This document shows, piece after piece, positions 1-11,902 of a stretch of DNA of 64,000 bases. Position numbers and translations under genes: made by a program. Each line of letters begins with the position of its first letter. Positions within the stretch are counted from its first letter, which is position 1. Source of the stretch: Paguma larvata (lineage: Eukaryota > Chordata > Mammalia > Carnivora > Viverridae); contig CM057824.1 of NCBI GenBank assembly GCA_030068075.1, positions 125,416,414 to 125,480,413 of the forward strand. Direction: 5' to 3'. Below the pieces are notes generated by a model, which saw only the letters and a list, made by a program, of their open reading frames with translations, made no database searches and was not told the DNA's origin.

Positions 1-263
1 AGACTACAAAATAGCGGTGTTTGTATGCTGAGAAACAGCATTCAGTAGCCATGTTTCACCGCAACTTAAGTACTATCATTACATTCCTAATCGAATTTTC
101 TTTGGGCCTTTAATTTACTATAAAACTCTGAAAAAATTCACCTCAATACTAGCTCTCATCCTTTCTGTTTGTGATTTCACCTAGGAATTTGACTACTGGA
201 AAATACAGAGGAAGGTTTCTGAGCTTGGGATTATAACTCCTCGCTATGAAAGACATATTAAAA
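1..263. other. unassigned AT-rich sequence
   Basis: No repeat, gene or RNA is recognised here. It is AT-rich single-copy-looking sequence up to the first SINE target site. Confidence 0.5.
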
Positions 264-510
264 CTGAAAAACACAGTTAACTATTTTTTAATGTTTTTTT
301 TAAAATTTATTCTTGAGAGAGACAGACCATGGGCGTGGAAGGGGAGGAGCAAGAGAGGGACAGAATTAGAAGCAGGTTCTAGGCTCTGAGCTGTCAGCAC
401 AGAGCCCGACGCGGGGCTCAAACTCACAAACTGTGAGATCATGACCTGAGCCGAAGTCGGATGCTTAACCAACTGAGCCACCCAGGCACTCCTGAAAATC
501 ACAGTTAACT
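264..510 (-). mobile_element. Felid CAN-SINE with 19-bp target-site duplication
   Basis: The element itself is about 283-491 on the minus strand. The T-rich tail comes first, then GA-rich sequence (reverse of the CT-rich region), then 'gctgtcagcacagagccc', then the reversed tRNA-derived head ending 'gccacccaggcac'. Target-site duplications are ctgaaaaacacagttaact (264-282) and ctgaaaatcacagttaact (492-510), with one mismatch in 19. This is an L1-mobilised, Pol III-type SINE with no coding capacity; the open frame across it is a shadow. Confidence 0.93.
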
Positions 511-1110
511 AAATGAGATGAACTGCTTTTCATACAAGATGGCAATATAATAATAACTTATAATTTGAAATAAAAATCATATAGTGTATTTACTTATTAC
601 CTTTCATCCATAATAAATTAGGGAGTATAAAGACTTAGAAGAATAGAAAATTAGAAAAAACAACCTAAATAGTCACAAAAAAAGGAATGAATAAATTGTA
701 TTGTGTTAAAATAATACAATACTATATAACAGAAAAAGAATAAAATACAACTACACCTCTCAATGTGGAGGATTTTCATGAACATAAATATTAAGGGAAA
801 AAGGCAAGTTAACAAAGAACACATTGGTATGAGATTAGTTACATAAGCTCTTAAAACACACAAGGGAATATTATTATACATTGCCTCGGGGCATATGTAG
901 TTGATGTGTTGGAAGTGCACTGTAAGGTAAACACCTGTGGCTTCTTGAAGAGGCAAAAAAGAAGTGGGATATGATCGAAGAAAAAAACACAGAGGATTCC
1001 AAATATACAGATAATATTTCACTTGTTAAGCCGTGTGGTGGCTACATGCATTTGCCTTATTTTTCTTTATACTTTTTCTGTGAATGTGATCCATGTCCAT
1101 AAAATCAGAA
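511..1110. other. unassigned AT-rich sequence
   Basis: No family is recognised. Minus-strand open frames here are low-complexity, rich in F, Y and L, and have no domain pattern. Confidence 0.5.
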
Positions 1111-1111
1111 T

Positions 1112-1220
1112 GTTTATCCTCCCACTCAGATGTCACCTCCATGAGGTAGGATCATCTGTTGTATTCAGTCCTGAATCCCCAGGCCCTGGCATATCACAGG
1201 TAATCTCTGTACAGAATGAC
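1112..1220 (+). repeat. L2 (LINE-2) 3'-end relic
   Basis: The sequence has the order of the L2 3' end: 'cacctccatgaggtaggat', then 'tgaatccccaggccctggca', then a decayed 'cacag' end. This matches the L2 pattern 'ctccatgagggcaggga...ccccagcgcctagcacagtgcctggcacatagtagg' split over about 90 bases. It is short and diverged. Confidence 0.6.
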
Positions 1221-1860
1221 TTTGATAGAAGGAAGACTGGCATTCTCTACACCCAGGATACTAGACATAGAGAGCACATAGATATACTGACAGGTTGGTA
1301 ATATACTTTACACAGTGGTTGTCAACTTCATAAAACTATTTTCTTCAGAGGAAACATACTATAAATACTCGGAGTTTAACATTTGTAGCTGATAAGTCAA
1401 CAGTGGATTAGAAAGAGAACTTTATTTTATTTTATTAAGAACAGAATAGAGACCCTAGAAATAAACCCACATTTATATGATTAATTAACCTATGACAAAT
1501 GAGGCAAGAATATACAATAAAAGACAGGAAAGGAAAAGACAGTCTTTTTAATCAATGGGGCTGAGAAAACTGGACAGTTCTATGTAGAATAATGAAATTG
1601 GAATATTTTCTTACACCATACACAAAAATAAACTCAAAGTGGATTAAAGACTTAAACATGAGATCCCAAACCATAAAAATCCTAAAAGAGAACATAGGCA
1701 GTAATTTCTCTGACATCAGCCATAGCAACTGTTTCTAGATATGTCTTCCAAGACAAAGGAAACAATGATAAAAATAAACTATTGGGACTACACAAAAAAT
1801 TAAAAATCTTTTGCACTGCAAAAGAAACCATCAAAAAAACAAAAGGACCACCTACTAAGG

Positions 1861-1954
1861 ATATCTGCTTGGCTCAGCTGGTAGAGATGGGACTCTTGAT
1901 CTCAGGGCCATGAGTTTGAACTTAATTGGGCAAGGAGCCTACTTTAAAAAAAAA
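1861..1954 (+). mobile_element. Short old CAN-SINE nested in L1
   Basis: A tRNA-like head ('ttggctcagctggtagag', 'ctcagggccatgagtttgaa') joins directly to 'aaggagcctacttt' and an A run. It lacks the CT-rich region of the younger copies. It interrupts the L1 phrase for 'ggac(a)acctactgaatggg': imperfect copies of 'gaccacctact' flank it on the left and 'gacagcctact' on the right, which look like a decayed target-site duplication. Confidence 0.75.
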
Positions 1955-2562
1955 GACAGCCTACTGAATGGGAAAAGATATTTTCAAATGATACACCTGA
2001 AAAGGGATTAATATTCAAAATATATAAAGAACTCATACAATGTAATAGCAAAAAAACACTCAAATAATCCGATTAAAAAATAGGCAGAGGACCTGAATAG
2101 ACATTTTTCCAAAGAAGGCAAATATATGCCCAACTTACATGAAAAGATGCTCAACATCACTCATCATCAGGGAAATGCAAATCAAAACCATGATGAGATA
2201 TCACCTCACACCTGTTAGATTGGCTAAAATCAAAAAGACAAGAAACAGCAACTGTTGGTGAGGATGTGGAGAACAGGGAACCCTCAGGCATTGTTGGTAG
2301 GAATGTAAATTGGTTTAGCCACTGTGGAGAGCAGTCTGGAGGTTCCTCAAAAAATTAAAAATAGAAATATCATTCGATCCAATAATTCCACTATTGGGTA
2401 TTTACCCAAGGAAAACAAAAACACTAACTTAAAAAGATATATGCAACCCTATGTTTATTGTAGCATTACTTACAATAGCCGAGACATGGAAGTAACCTAA
2501 ATGTTATCAATGGACAAATATATAAGGAAAATGTGGTGTGTGTGCACATGCCCACACGCCCC

Positions 2563-2629
<67 letters not shown>
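2563..2629. repeat. (AC)n-(GA)n microsatellite
   Basis: A short AC run is followed by about 29 uninterrupted GA units. It sits inside the L1 ORF2 tail at the site where other L1 copies carry a short TATA/ACACA tract, so it probably expanded from that tract. Confidence 0.97.
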
Positions 2630-2632
<3 letters not shown>

Positions 2633-3197
2633 TATTACACTGGCATAAAAAAGGATGAGATCATGCCATCTGAGACAACATGGATGGATCTAGAGGGTAT
2701 CATGCTAAGTGAAATAGATCAGACTGAAGAAGACATATAACACATGATTCCACTCATAAATGGAATCTTTACAAAGTGACTGAAGAAACAAAAAGCAGAA
2801 TCAGTTATAAATACAGAGAACAAATTGGTGGTTGCCAGAGGGGAGGGAGGTTGGACAAAATGAGTGACAAAGAGAGGAGATACAAGGCTCCAGTTGTGGA
2901 ATGAGTAAGTCATGGAAACAAAAATCAAAGCATAAGAAATACAGTCAGTAATATCATAATAGTGACAAAATAGGACAGATGGTGGCTATCTATACTTGTG
3001 GTGAACATAGCAGAATGTAAAAACTTGTCAAATCACTAATCAGCACACTTGAACCTAATGTAACATTGTGTGTCAACTATAGTCAAATAAAAAGGAGGGG
3101 GCAGACTTAAGGGTATATCTGAAAAAGGAATTATTTTGATACCTTAAAGTGAAATTTGATGTTCTTATAAAAAATAAAAGTGGAAGGACAATATGTC

Positions 3198-3443
3198 CAC
3201 CACATCTTCTTTATTCATTCATCTGTCAAAGTACACTTGGACTGCTTGCATAATTTGACTATTGTAAATAATGCTACGATAAACGTAGAGCTGCATGTAT
3301 CCCTTTAAATTAGTGGATCATAAGGCAGTTCTATTTTTAACTTTCTGAGGAAGCTCCACACTGAGTTATGTATAGAATTGTTGAATCATTACACCTGAAA
3401 CTAATATAACACTGTATGTTAACTATACTAAAATTAAAATAAA
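3198..3443 (+). mobile_element. Short L1 insertion with 5' inversion
   Basis: Bases 3198-3366 read as L1 ORF2 end in reverse ('ccaccacatcttctttattc', 'ctattgtaaataatgctac'). Bases 3367-3443 read as L1 3' UTR in the forward sense ('attgttgaatcattacacc', 'aacactgtatgttaactata', 'aaaattaaaataaag'). An inverted upstream piece joined to a forward 3' end is the hallmark of twin-primed L1 insertion. No clean target-site duplication was found. Confidence 0.75.
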
Positions 3444-3528
3444 GATCTTAATTTTAAAAATGCAATGATAATAACAATAAGATAATAACAATTCGACCAT
3501 TAATGTCAAAAGTACTTGATTAAGAATT

Positions 3529-3784
3529 AGGAAGCCTAAAATAGGGGCGCCTGGGTGGCTCAGTTGGTTAAGCGGCCGACTTCCGCTCAGGTCATGATCT
3601 CACCACTGTCTGTGAGTTCGAGCTCCACGTCGGGCTCTGTGCTGATGGCTCATCAGAGCCTGGAGCCTGCTTCGGATTCTGTGTCTCCCTCTCTCTCTGC
3701 CCTTCCCCTGCTCACACTCTGTCTCTATGTCTCTCAAAATAAATAAACGTTTAAAAAAATTAAAAAAAAAGGAAGCCTAAAATA
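3529..3784 (+). mobile_element. Young felid CAN-SINE with exact 15-bp TSD
   Basis: The element is 3544-3769. It is full length, from the 'ggggcgcctgggtggctcag' head through the CT-rich region to the 'aaataaataaacgtt' tail and A run. It is flanked by exact copies of aggaagcctaaaata at 3529-3543 and 3770-3784. Near-consensus sequence and the perfect duplication make it one of the youngest insertions here. Confidence 0.96.
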
Positions 3785-4732
3785 AGATTTCTTGGTTTAT
3801 ATTCATTTTTCCTGATATGAGGTGGAAAAAGAAAAGAAACAGAAAATAGTGACATGTTTTAAATAGTTGTATGTGTCTAAAAGAGAAAAAGTAAGCCTCG
3901 GAATCATTTGCAGGCTCTACATTACAAGATCAAATAAAAAGTGAGCAATCTGAAGTGACCTGGCCAAGATGTGTGCCCATAGGATGCCCAAGAAACCAGA
4001 TGGTTTGGTGCGTTAAGTCAAACAACTGCAAATTCAACGAAAAATCAGGCTGGTAGAAGCTTAGTTGTGGGCTGTCATTTTCATCTCTTTTTGCTATCAC
4101 TCCAGCAACACATAGGCTTGAAATTGAATGCACTTGAGAAATAAAAGATATAAGATGTATAAAACACCATAGTCTACTATGTACTAAATTATCAATAAAT
4201 ACTGACCAGTCTACTAAAATAGTATTATTAATAAATATTTTTGTTACTAGATTTGAAAAAAAAATTTTGATTGCATTCATGAAGTCTCCTTCTTCTCTTA
4301 AAATCTCTTATTTTAACTATGGCTTCACGTTACCTTATCATAAGATTCTACCCTTTAACCAGTATTCCAGGGAGGGGTGCTTGCACCAGAATGCACTAAC
4401 CCCAGGGAATCCAAAGCTTGCATGATGGTGGTGATTTCTATTGTGAGGAAGAAATAGGACCTCTGTAATCTGGTCGATGCTCAGTTCCCCAGTGTGTATT
4501 CTCTGGCTTCTGTTTGTTTCACTATCTGCCACTCTGCTTCTATTTATATCCTCTTTGTGAATTAATGGAACTAGCAGGAGAGCTGGAGCTGGGAAGGGGT
4601 GATGGAAGAAACAAAAGGTATGAAACCTTCCACATGGCTTCATATTACCACTGCTAGTAATAGGTTTGTTACACAACTAAAAAGAAGTACGAAAATATTC
4701 ATATAATGATCAGGAGATCCAAAGCCTAGTCC
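3785..4732. other. unassigned sequence
   Basis: No recognised repeat or gene. Two minus-strand open frames of about 110 codons (3930-4280 and 4338-4676) lack domain patterns, and I see no supporting splice or promoter context. Confidence 0.45.
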
Positions 4733-4852
4733 AAACTTTTATACTAACTATGTGAGTGACCTTGAAACTAGTTCCTTAGCTTCTGTGAATGCAACAGTAT
4801 GTTCAAATTAGAAAAATCTTCCAGATCCCTTGTAGTTCTAAATTCTATGATT
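4733..4852 (+). repeat. MIR3-like relic
   Basis: The order 'tgtgagtgaccttgaaacta' ... 'ccttagcttctgtgaatg' ... 'tccagatcccttgtagttct' ... 'ttctatgattc' follows the MIR3 pattern: ancient tRNA-derived core followed by a CR1/L3-like 3' end. Confidence 0.55.
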
Positions 4853-5463
4853 CATTGACCCTGAATTTTCCAAGATACTCAAGAATTATCTATAAAGAGC
4901 AAGAAATTTTTTCTCTTCTCTCATCACACAGTATGTGCTATTACTCTCCAAATTTTTTATTAGTCTCCTCCGACAAAACCAATGATTCCACTTTCACTGA
5001 CCATGAACAAAAGGGCCGTATTTGTTTTCTGACCTCTAGAAACATTTGCATAAACATGTCATGTATTGAGAAGAATCCTGAACCTGGAAGATCTGGATCC
5101 AACCTCTGACCGCTTACTAGCAGTTTTACAGTAAAAACAATATCAAAATTATAGTCCCTGCAGCTATCTTGGATATTTTTGTCTCTGATGTCATTTACTT
5201 CATAGAAGACTAAACACATCTTGTGGGACTGAGGATACATACTGCTGGAGTCATGATGCAAACTTAGTTTTTTTCTCCAATACTTTGAAACCAATGGGTA
5301 AGAAAAAAAATTAGTGGCAAGATGTTCTTCAAATAAAATCCAATGTGCAAATTCAATATATGATCAAATCAAAGTGAGGCCAAAGCCTTAAGGGCTTCCA
5401 ATGGACCTCTCCATCCCAGCCCTAAAGCAGTAACAACTCAGTTCTAGAACTTTCAAAGCCCCT
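4853..5463. other. unassigned sequence
   Basis: No recognised element. The overlapping 106- and 117-codon frames on opposite strands (4789-5109 and 4941-5294) have no recognisable domain and are treated as chance. Confidence 0.45.
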
Positions 5464-5601
5464 CCTCAAAGTGGTCATGAGCATCACATGGAGACTAGCC
5501 ACAGGGCAGAGTCTCAGCCCACGCCACACTAACTGAATAGAATTCACCATGTGAAGAGATCCCCAGGTGGTATGTGTGCATAATAAACTTGAGAGGCACT
5601 G
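5464..5601 (+). repeat. MER5A-type hAT relic
   Basis: 'cctcaaagtggtcatgagca', 'catcacatggagac', 'agatccccaggtgg' and the terminal 'acttgagaggcactg' follow the order of the MER5A non-autonomous hAT element. It is diverged, and its ends are eroded. Confidence 0.65.
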
Positions 5602-7202
5602 ATCTAGAATACAATTTAAAAACCACTAAGTTACCCCATGCTGCTCCCCCTAATTAAAATCTCTGGTTTAGCTTTCTTATTGCCAATCTCATAGTGTTGT
5701 TGAGAACATGAGTATGAACTCATTTTGTAAAGTACACATTTTATAAACAAAAGGTTCTTTTATTAGTTCCAAGTTCCTAGAAGTTTCTGCTACCTTCCTG
5801 CTTGTGTTCCAGTTAAAATCTCCTTAAAATTACCATTACAATGAATAATTCCATATGGTAAAACTATCCCTACATCTTAACAGATATTCTGCAGGAAAAA
5901 AATGCTTGATTTGATTATAGAATTTTTATACAATAATTCCATATGTGCTTTTTCTCTAACCTCTGCTAGTCTAAGTCACTTTCATTGATTGAAATATTTT
6001 GTTGTATACTGTTTCCACTATATACTGGGTGAGCTGTATTTGATCAGGTAACAAATGCTTTATCCAGTTACCATACCTCAATCCTCTTTCCAAGTAGCAT
6101 ATCCTACCTCAAATATTTGAAATAATGAAGTAAAATCCATTTTAAAATGTAATATAGCCAAACAAAATATAGAATAGAAGGTGATTAATAACATAAATGT
6201 TCAAGTAAATGTAATGAATGACTGAATGAAAGAAATTTGAAGAAATAAAGTACAAACAGGGTCAGCATATCCTCTCCTATCCCTTGCTACTTTCATCACA
6301 TGTTTTTATCTGAAAATTCATTTCAAAGAGGCAACTCCTTAATGGTTACCATTTTGGTTTCCAATTTTGATAATATGATATTTAGCAATACATTTATTTT
6401 GATAAGTTTCCAAAAAACTCAAAACCATACAATTAACCTGAGTTTGTCATGAAGAGATTTGACACATTATGCTTTTCTTGAATGTGTCCTATCTAGTCAA
6501 TTAACATAGGAAGAAAATCCATTTATATAGCTGAACTGTGAAATGGTTAGATTATCTTTTGATTTTTTTTTTTACTTAATTATAAGAATCATCATTAGAA
6601 GACTTAGAAACAAAGAGTGTTAGAAAGTGAATACTTTTTTCTCTCCATTTTCTTTGTCTTCCAACATAAACTCAACAGATATTACATCTACTGGGAGGAA
6701 AATCTGATTCCATATTTACATTTAATTTTCCTGATTAATGCAAAATATGTGATATTTCCAAACACCTGTGCGTATTACATTGAATCATGTAATTTTAGAG
6801 TTAGATTCTTAGAGATTACTCTTACACATGCCACACCCATGCCCTATTTTTCTCTTCAACCTATTTTCATTTCCTTCCCCATTTCTTTATATTATTCTAT
6901 TTTTATTTTTTTCTTCATACTCTCTTTTTACAGTGCTCTAGAATTTTTAAAACTATATTAAAATAGCATTAAGCTTGTGAATTTAGAATGCTGGAGATGG
7001 ACAGAAACAAAGGGGAAGTTTCTTTAAGTAATATTATATAGAACTACAAAATTAAAAAAAAAATCTCTATACTTGCCTATATACATACCATACAGAAGAA
7101 CCAAGGAGTGAAATATTCATTTTTATACTGTACCTAAAGAGAACATGTTTAGAAAGCTGTATGGAACTTGTTTTCTAGGGTTTAGAACCATGAAAATAGT
7201 AT
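5602..7202. other. unassigned AT-rich sequence (possible MIR scrap near 5650-5745)
   Basis: Mostly unrecognised. Bases near 5690-5745 ('catagtgttgttgagaacatg') faintly resemble the MIR core. The 114-codon frame at 6617-6961 is F/Y/I-rich, low-complexity translation without a motif. Confidence 0.4.
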
Positions 7203-7208
7203 TCTTAA

Positions 7209-7423
7209 AATTTTTTTAAATATTTATTTATTTTTGAGACAGAGAGAGACAGGGCATGAGTTGAGGAGAGGCAGAGAGAGAGGGGGAGACACAGAATCCG
7301 AAGCAGGCTCCAGGCTCTGAGCTGTCAGCACAGAGCCGGACGCGGGACTTGAACACACAGACTGTGAGATCATGACCTGAGCTGAAGTTGGACGCTCAAC
7401 CAACTGAGCTACCCAGGCGCCCC
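7209..7423 (-). mobile_element. Felid CAN-SINE
   Basis: Reverse-strand full-length copy. It starts with the AT-rich tail 'aatatttatttatttttgag' and GA-rich region, and ends with the reversed head 'acccaggcgcccc'. The flanks share 'tcttaaa(a)ttttt' (near 7203 and 7424), a probable but low-complexity target-site duplication. Confidence 0.92.
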
Positions 7424-8341
7424 TCTTAAATTTTTAAATGCAACATATTTGTTCTTCACAGATACTTGATCAAAATAATTAATCAAAATATCCAAATTTA
7501 ACCCAAATATTCAAATAATTAGATATTTAGCCTATTAAGTTGCTAATACCATCAGACTCAGAAAAAGTAGGCTTTCATTGGTATCCATCCTTTAAGTCAC
7601 TCTTAGTCATCCTTAGCATCACGGCAGCCAGGATACTCTGGGTAACAGAGAACCTTCCAAGTAGATAACACTGAGTGATTCTACCACACGTAGTCGGCAC
7701 AATTTGAAGAATAAAATAACACAGAAGTGCTTCCTTGGGTTTCATTTTAAAAGCAGCATTTACTGGGAGTAATAAGGAACTACCGGTGTTTCAGGACTTA
7801 AGAACTTAGAGCAGACTGATGCTGTTTGACAATAAAGGATGGTCTAATTGGAGGAATGCAAAATTTACTCAGAGAAGCCAATGAGCTTGCTAATAATTTT
7901 TTCAAATAATACGACAAGATTTTTTTCTAGTTAGAGATAAATAATACAAGCATTCTACTTTATATTCAATGAGAAATACGAAAAGTATATAAAGAAGAAA
8001 AATGAAATTCACCCATAAATCACCACCAGAGATAACAACTGTTAACATATTCCCTATCATTCTTTTTACCATCTATCTATGTATTGATATATGGGCACAT
8101 GCATACACATATACACATAGTAGATGTATGTTAGTTTTAACATGTGGAGGTATGTATATCTTTGTATATGTAGGGGCTAATGTAACAAAATTAGGATGGT
8201 TCTATAAATACAGTATTCCAACCTCTTTAATACAAGGTTCTAAGCATCTCTCACATCATGAAACAGTCTCCAGAAATGGTTTTTAATAGTTACAATACAT
8301 TCACTGAGTAACAATTCATTTAACTATTTAGATAATTATTA
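7424..8341. other. unassigned sequence
   Basis: No recognised element between the SINE and the L1 target site. The open frame at 8002-8286 has no domain pattern. Confidence 0.4.
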
Positions 8342-8819
8342 TTTTTCAAACTTTTTCTTATTGAAGTATAGTTGATAATGTTACAATAGTTTCAGGTGTA
8401 TAATATAGTGATTTGGCAAGTCTATATGTAGTGCTATGCTCACCCCAAGTGTAACTAACTACCCTATGTCACAATACAATACCACTGACTAGATTTCCTA
8501 AGCTGTACTGGTCATCTCCATGACTTATTCATTCCTTATCTCTAAGTATGTATCTCCTACTTCTCTTCTTCCATTTTTCCCATCTCCCCATCCTCCACCC
8601 TTTTAAGCAATCATCAGTTTGGTCTCTGTATTTAAGCGTCTGTTTCTGCTTTTTGTTTATTCAATTTGTTTTTTATTTTAAATTCCACATATAAATGAAA
8701 TTGTATAGTATTTGTCTTTCTCACCCTGACTTACTTCACTTTGCATATTACCCTCTAGGTCCATCCATACTATCACAAATGGCAAGATTTTACCCTTTTT
8801 ATGGCTGAGTAATATTCTA

Positions 8820-8935
8820 TTATACATATAATTATATATTAATATAGTATATGTTATATTGTCTATTATATATAGTATAATAGCATTATATTATAGCTAT
8901 TTGTAGCATATATATACACACACACACACACCACA
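8820..8935. repeat. AT-rich low-complexity tract with short (CA)n
   Basis: Repeated TATA/ATATAT words end in about seven CA units (8918-8932). It lies in the L1 at the position where the family has a short TATATAC tract, and so looks like local expansion. Confidence 0.85.
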
Positions 8936-8976
8936 TCTTTATCCATTCGTCTATGGACACATAGGTTACTTCCTTA

Positions 8977-9222
8977 TCTAGGCTATTGTAAATTTTTTTT
9001 AATATTTATCTATTTTTGAGACAGAGAGAGACAGAGCATGAGTGGGGGAGGGACAGAGAGAGAGGGAGACACAGAATGTGAAGCAAGCTCCAGGCTCTGA
9101 GCTGTCAGCACAGAGCCCGATGTGGGGCTCGAACTCACAGACCGAGAGATCATGACCTGAGCCGAAGTCAGCAGCTTAACCAACTGAGCCACCCAGGCGC
9201 CCCTCTCTTGGCTATTGTAAAT
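8977..9222 (-). mobile_element. Felid CAN-SINE nested in L1
   Basis: The element is 8994-9205, reverse strand, full length. The duplicated L1 target is tctaggctattgtaaat (8977-8993) and tcttggctattgtaaat (9206-9222), with one mismatch. Insertion into the L1 shows the SINE is younger than the L1. Confidence 0.95.
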
Positions 9223-11582
9223 AATGTTTCAATAAACAAAGGGGTGCATGCATCTGTTCAAATTAATGTTTGTATTTTCTTTGGATATATATCCAATAGT
9301 AAATTACTGAAGTATATGATACTTCTAGTTTTAATTTTTTGAGGAATCTCCATGTTCTCACAGTGGCTATTACAATTTACACTCCCACTAACAGTGCACT
9401 AGGATTTTTTTTTTTTCTCCACATCTTCATCAACACTTGTTAGTTCCTGTCTTTTTGATTCTAGCCATTCAGACAGGTAAAGGTGACATCTCCTAGTTTT
9501 GATTCATATGTCCCTGATGATTAGTGATGTGAAACATCTCTTCATATGTCTGTTAGCCACGTGTATATTTTCTTTGGAAAAATGTCTATGCAGAACCTCA
9601 GCCAATTTTTTAAACAGATTATTTGTGGGGGGTTTTTGGTATTGAGTTTGGCATAAGTTCCTTATATATTTGGGATGTTAACCTCTTATCAGATGTATCA
9701 TTTGCAAATAACTTCTTCCTTTCAGTGAGATTGTCTTTTCATCTTGTCTATGGTTTCCTTCACTGTGCAAAAGCTTTTTACTTTGGTGTGGTCCCAATAG
9801 CTTATTTTTTATTTTGTTTCCCTGCCTGAGGAGACATACCTAGAAGAAGGTTGCTATGGCCAATGTCAAAGAAATTTCTTCCATTGTTCTCTTCTAAGAG
9901 TTTTATGGTTTCATGTCTCACATTTAGATTTTTAATCCATTTGGAGTTTATTTTTGTGTTAGGTGTAAGAAAGAATTCCAGTTACATTCTTTTGCAGGTA
10001 GCTGTCCAGTTTTCCCAGTGTCATTTCTTGAAGAGACTATCCTTTCTCCATTGTATATTCTTACCCCCTGTGTCATTAGATTAATCAACTAGATATATGC
10101 ATGGGTTTATTGCCAGCTCCCTATTCTTTTGATCTATATGTCTATTTTTGTGCGAGTATCATTCCAGTTTGGTTACCATAGCTTTGTAATATATCTTAAA
10201 ATTGGGACTGTGATGCTTCAAGTTGTACTTCTTTCTCAAGATTGCCTTGGTTATTCAAAAACTTTTGTGGTTCCATACAAATTTTAATATTATTTGTTCT
10301 AGTTCTGTGAAAAATGCTATTGGTATTTTGATAGAGATTGCATTGAATCTATAAATTGCTTTGGGTAGTATGGACATTGTAACAGTATTAATATTTCCAA
10401 ACCATTAGCATGGAATATCTTTCCATTTATGTTGTCTTCAATTTATTTCATCAATGTGTTACAGTTTTCAGAATACAAGTCTTTTCACTTCTTTGGTTAA
10501 GTTTATTCCTCGGTATTTTATTCTTTTTGGTAAAAACATAAATAGAATAATTTTCTTAATTTTCCTCTCTCCTACTTTGTTGTTAGTATATAGAAATACA
10601 ACTGATTTCTATGTGTCACTGAATTCAATTATTACTTCTAGTAGTTATTTGGTAGAGTCTCTAGAGTTTTCTACATGTAGTATGCCATCTGTGAACACTG
10701 ACAATTCAACTTCTTCCTTATCAATTTGTAAGTCTTTTATTTAATTTTCCTGTCTGATTGATGCAACAAGGACTTCTAGTACTATGTTAAATAAAAGTAG
10801 TACAGGTGGACATCCTTGTCTACCTGATCTTAGAGGAAAAGCTCTCAGCTTTTCACCATTGAATATGTTGTTAGCTGTGAGTTTTTAATATATGGCCTTT
10901 ATTATGTTCAGGTATGTTCCCTCTAAACATGGTTTATTGAAAGTTTTTATCATGAATGGATATTTGATTTTCTCAAATGATTTTTCTGCATCTCTTGAGA
11001 TGATCATATGATTTTTATTTTGTTGATGTGGTGTATCATGTTGGTTGATTTGTGAATATTGAACCATTCTTTCATCCCCAGAATAAATCTCACTTGATCA
11101 TATATTTTTAATGTATTGTTGAGTGCAGTTTGATAATCTGCATCTATACTCCTCAGGGATACTGACCTTTACTTTCTTTTTTTGTAGTGCCTGTCTGATT
11201 TTGGTATCAGGGTAATTCTGACTTTACAGAATATATCTGAGAGTTTTTCTTCTTATATTTTGTGCTGTAATTTGAGAAGAATAGGTATTAACTCTTCCTT
11301 AAATGTTTGATAGCATTCACCTGTGAATCCATCTGGTCCTAGACTTTTGTTTGTTGAGAGTTTTTGATTATCTATTCCATTTCATTACCAGTAATTGGTC
11401 TGTCTGGATTTTTTATTTCTTCCTGATTCAGTTTTTAAAGATTGTATGTTTCTAGGAGTGTATCCATTTCTTCTATATTGTCCAATTTGTTAGAATATAA
11501 CTATTATAGTATTCCCTTATAATCCTTTCTATTTTTGTATTTCTGGGGAGTCTGCTGTTGTTTTTTTTTTTTCAAACTTTTT

Positions 11583-11832
11583 GATTACTTATGAGAGATT
11601 TAATTTTAGAAGTAAGATCAAAGGGTATAAACATTCTTACAGGGGGGCATGAATTAGTTTTTTAAAGAACTTAGTAAATAGTCCAAAATTGCTTTCCAGG
11701 AAACATTAAATAATTATTGAAAGGAAAATATGCATTTGAAATAGAAATTACACAAGTAAATTATTTACATATAACCATACAAACCTTTTTAAACTGAACT
11801 TGAAATGTCAAGGGAATTCTGTTAGGCAGTAT
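11583..11832. other. unassigned sequence
   Basis: No recognised element between the L1 duplication and the split MIR. Confidence 0.4.
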
Positions 11833-11900
11833 AATAACTGAGAATATGCTTTGAAGCCATCCTGTATAGGTTTAATTCCACTCTGCTATTTGCTAGCCAG
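11833..11900 (+). repeat. MIR, 5' part (split copy)
   Basis: 'gagaatatgctttgaagcca', 'ctgtataggtttaattcc' and 'ctctgctatttgctagc' follow the tRNA-like head of MIR. The element breaks off here and resumes at about 12305 on the far side of an LTR. Confidence 0.65.
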
Positions 11901-11902
11901 AT

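Larger units (their letters stand above)
1441..3093 (+). mobile_element. LINE-1 3' half (ORF2 C-terminal part plus 3' UTR), 5' truncated
   Basis: It begins at 'acagaatagagaccctagaa' in the distal part of L1 ORF2. It runs through the usual landmarks: 'atgaaaagatgctcaacatc' near 2140, 'aaatgcaaatcaaaaccatg' near 2172, 'actgttggtgaggatgtgga' near 2250, then the tract with 'taagtgaaatagatcagac' near 2706. It ends with the carnivore-type 3' UTR close to 3085 ('tcaactatagtcaaataaaa'). ORF2 is broken by stops and indels, so it encodes nothing functional. A short old SINE sits at 1861-1954 and a GA microsatellite at 2563-2629. I could not find a clear target-site duplication. Confidence 0.88.
8342..11582 (-). 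mobile_element. LINE-1, minus strand, 5' truncated, with 15-bp TSD
   Basis: The same 15-mer, tttttcaaacttttt, lies at 8342-8356 and 11568-11582 and probably marks the duplication; being T-rich, it may partly merge with the poly(A) remnant. Between them, read on the minus strand, are the 3' UTR (8357 to about 8800), the ORF2 C-terminal region and the reverse-transcriptase region, ending inside ORF2. Landmarks on the plus strand are 'ttgaagtatagttgataatg', 'cactgtgcaaaagcttttta' near 9764, 'ttcaggtatgttccctctaa' near 10908 and 'ccatctggtcctagactttt' near 11328. About 3 kb excluding the nested SINE at 8994-9205. ORF2 is broken, and short frames here are shadows. Confidence 0.9.

Noticed and set aside
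2501..2740. Frame with a long R-E dipeptide repeat
   Set aside because: Translation of the GA microsatellite inside an L1 relic.
3544..3620. tRNA-like A- and B-box sequences, as possible tRNA genes
   Set aside because: They are the tRNA-derived heads of CAN-SINEs, followed by SINE bodies and tails; no cloverleaf-length isolated tRNA was found.
3555..3746. Recurrent short proteins of the type M-A-Q-L-V-K-x-P-T-S-A-Q-V-M-I-S at several places
   Set aside because: These are the same frame of the felid SINE head translated at each insertion (also near 281-502, 9010-9192, 40950-41159, 49327-49518). They are not a protein family.
8342..11582. Reverse-transcriptase-type coding gene
   Set aside because: Real L1 ORF2 homology, but with many stops and frameshifts and a 5' truncation; annotated as a mobile-element relic only.
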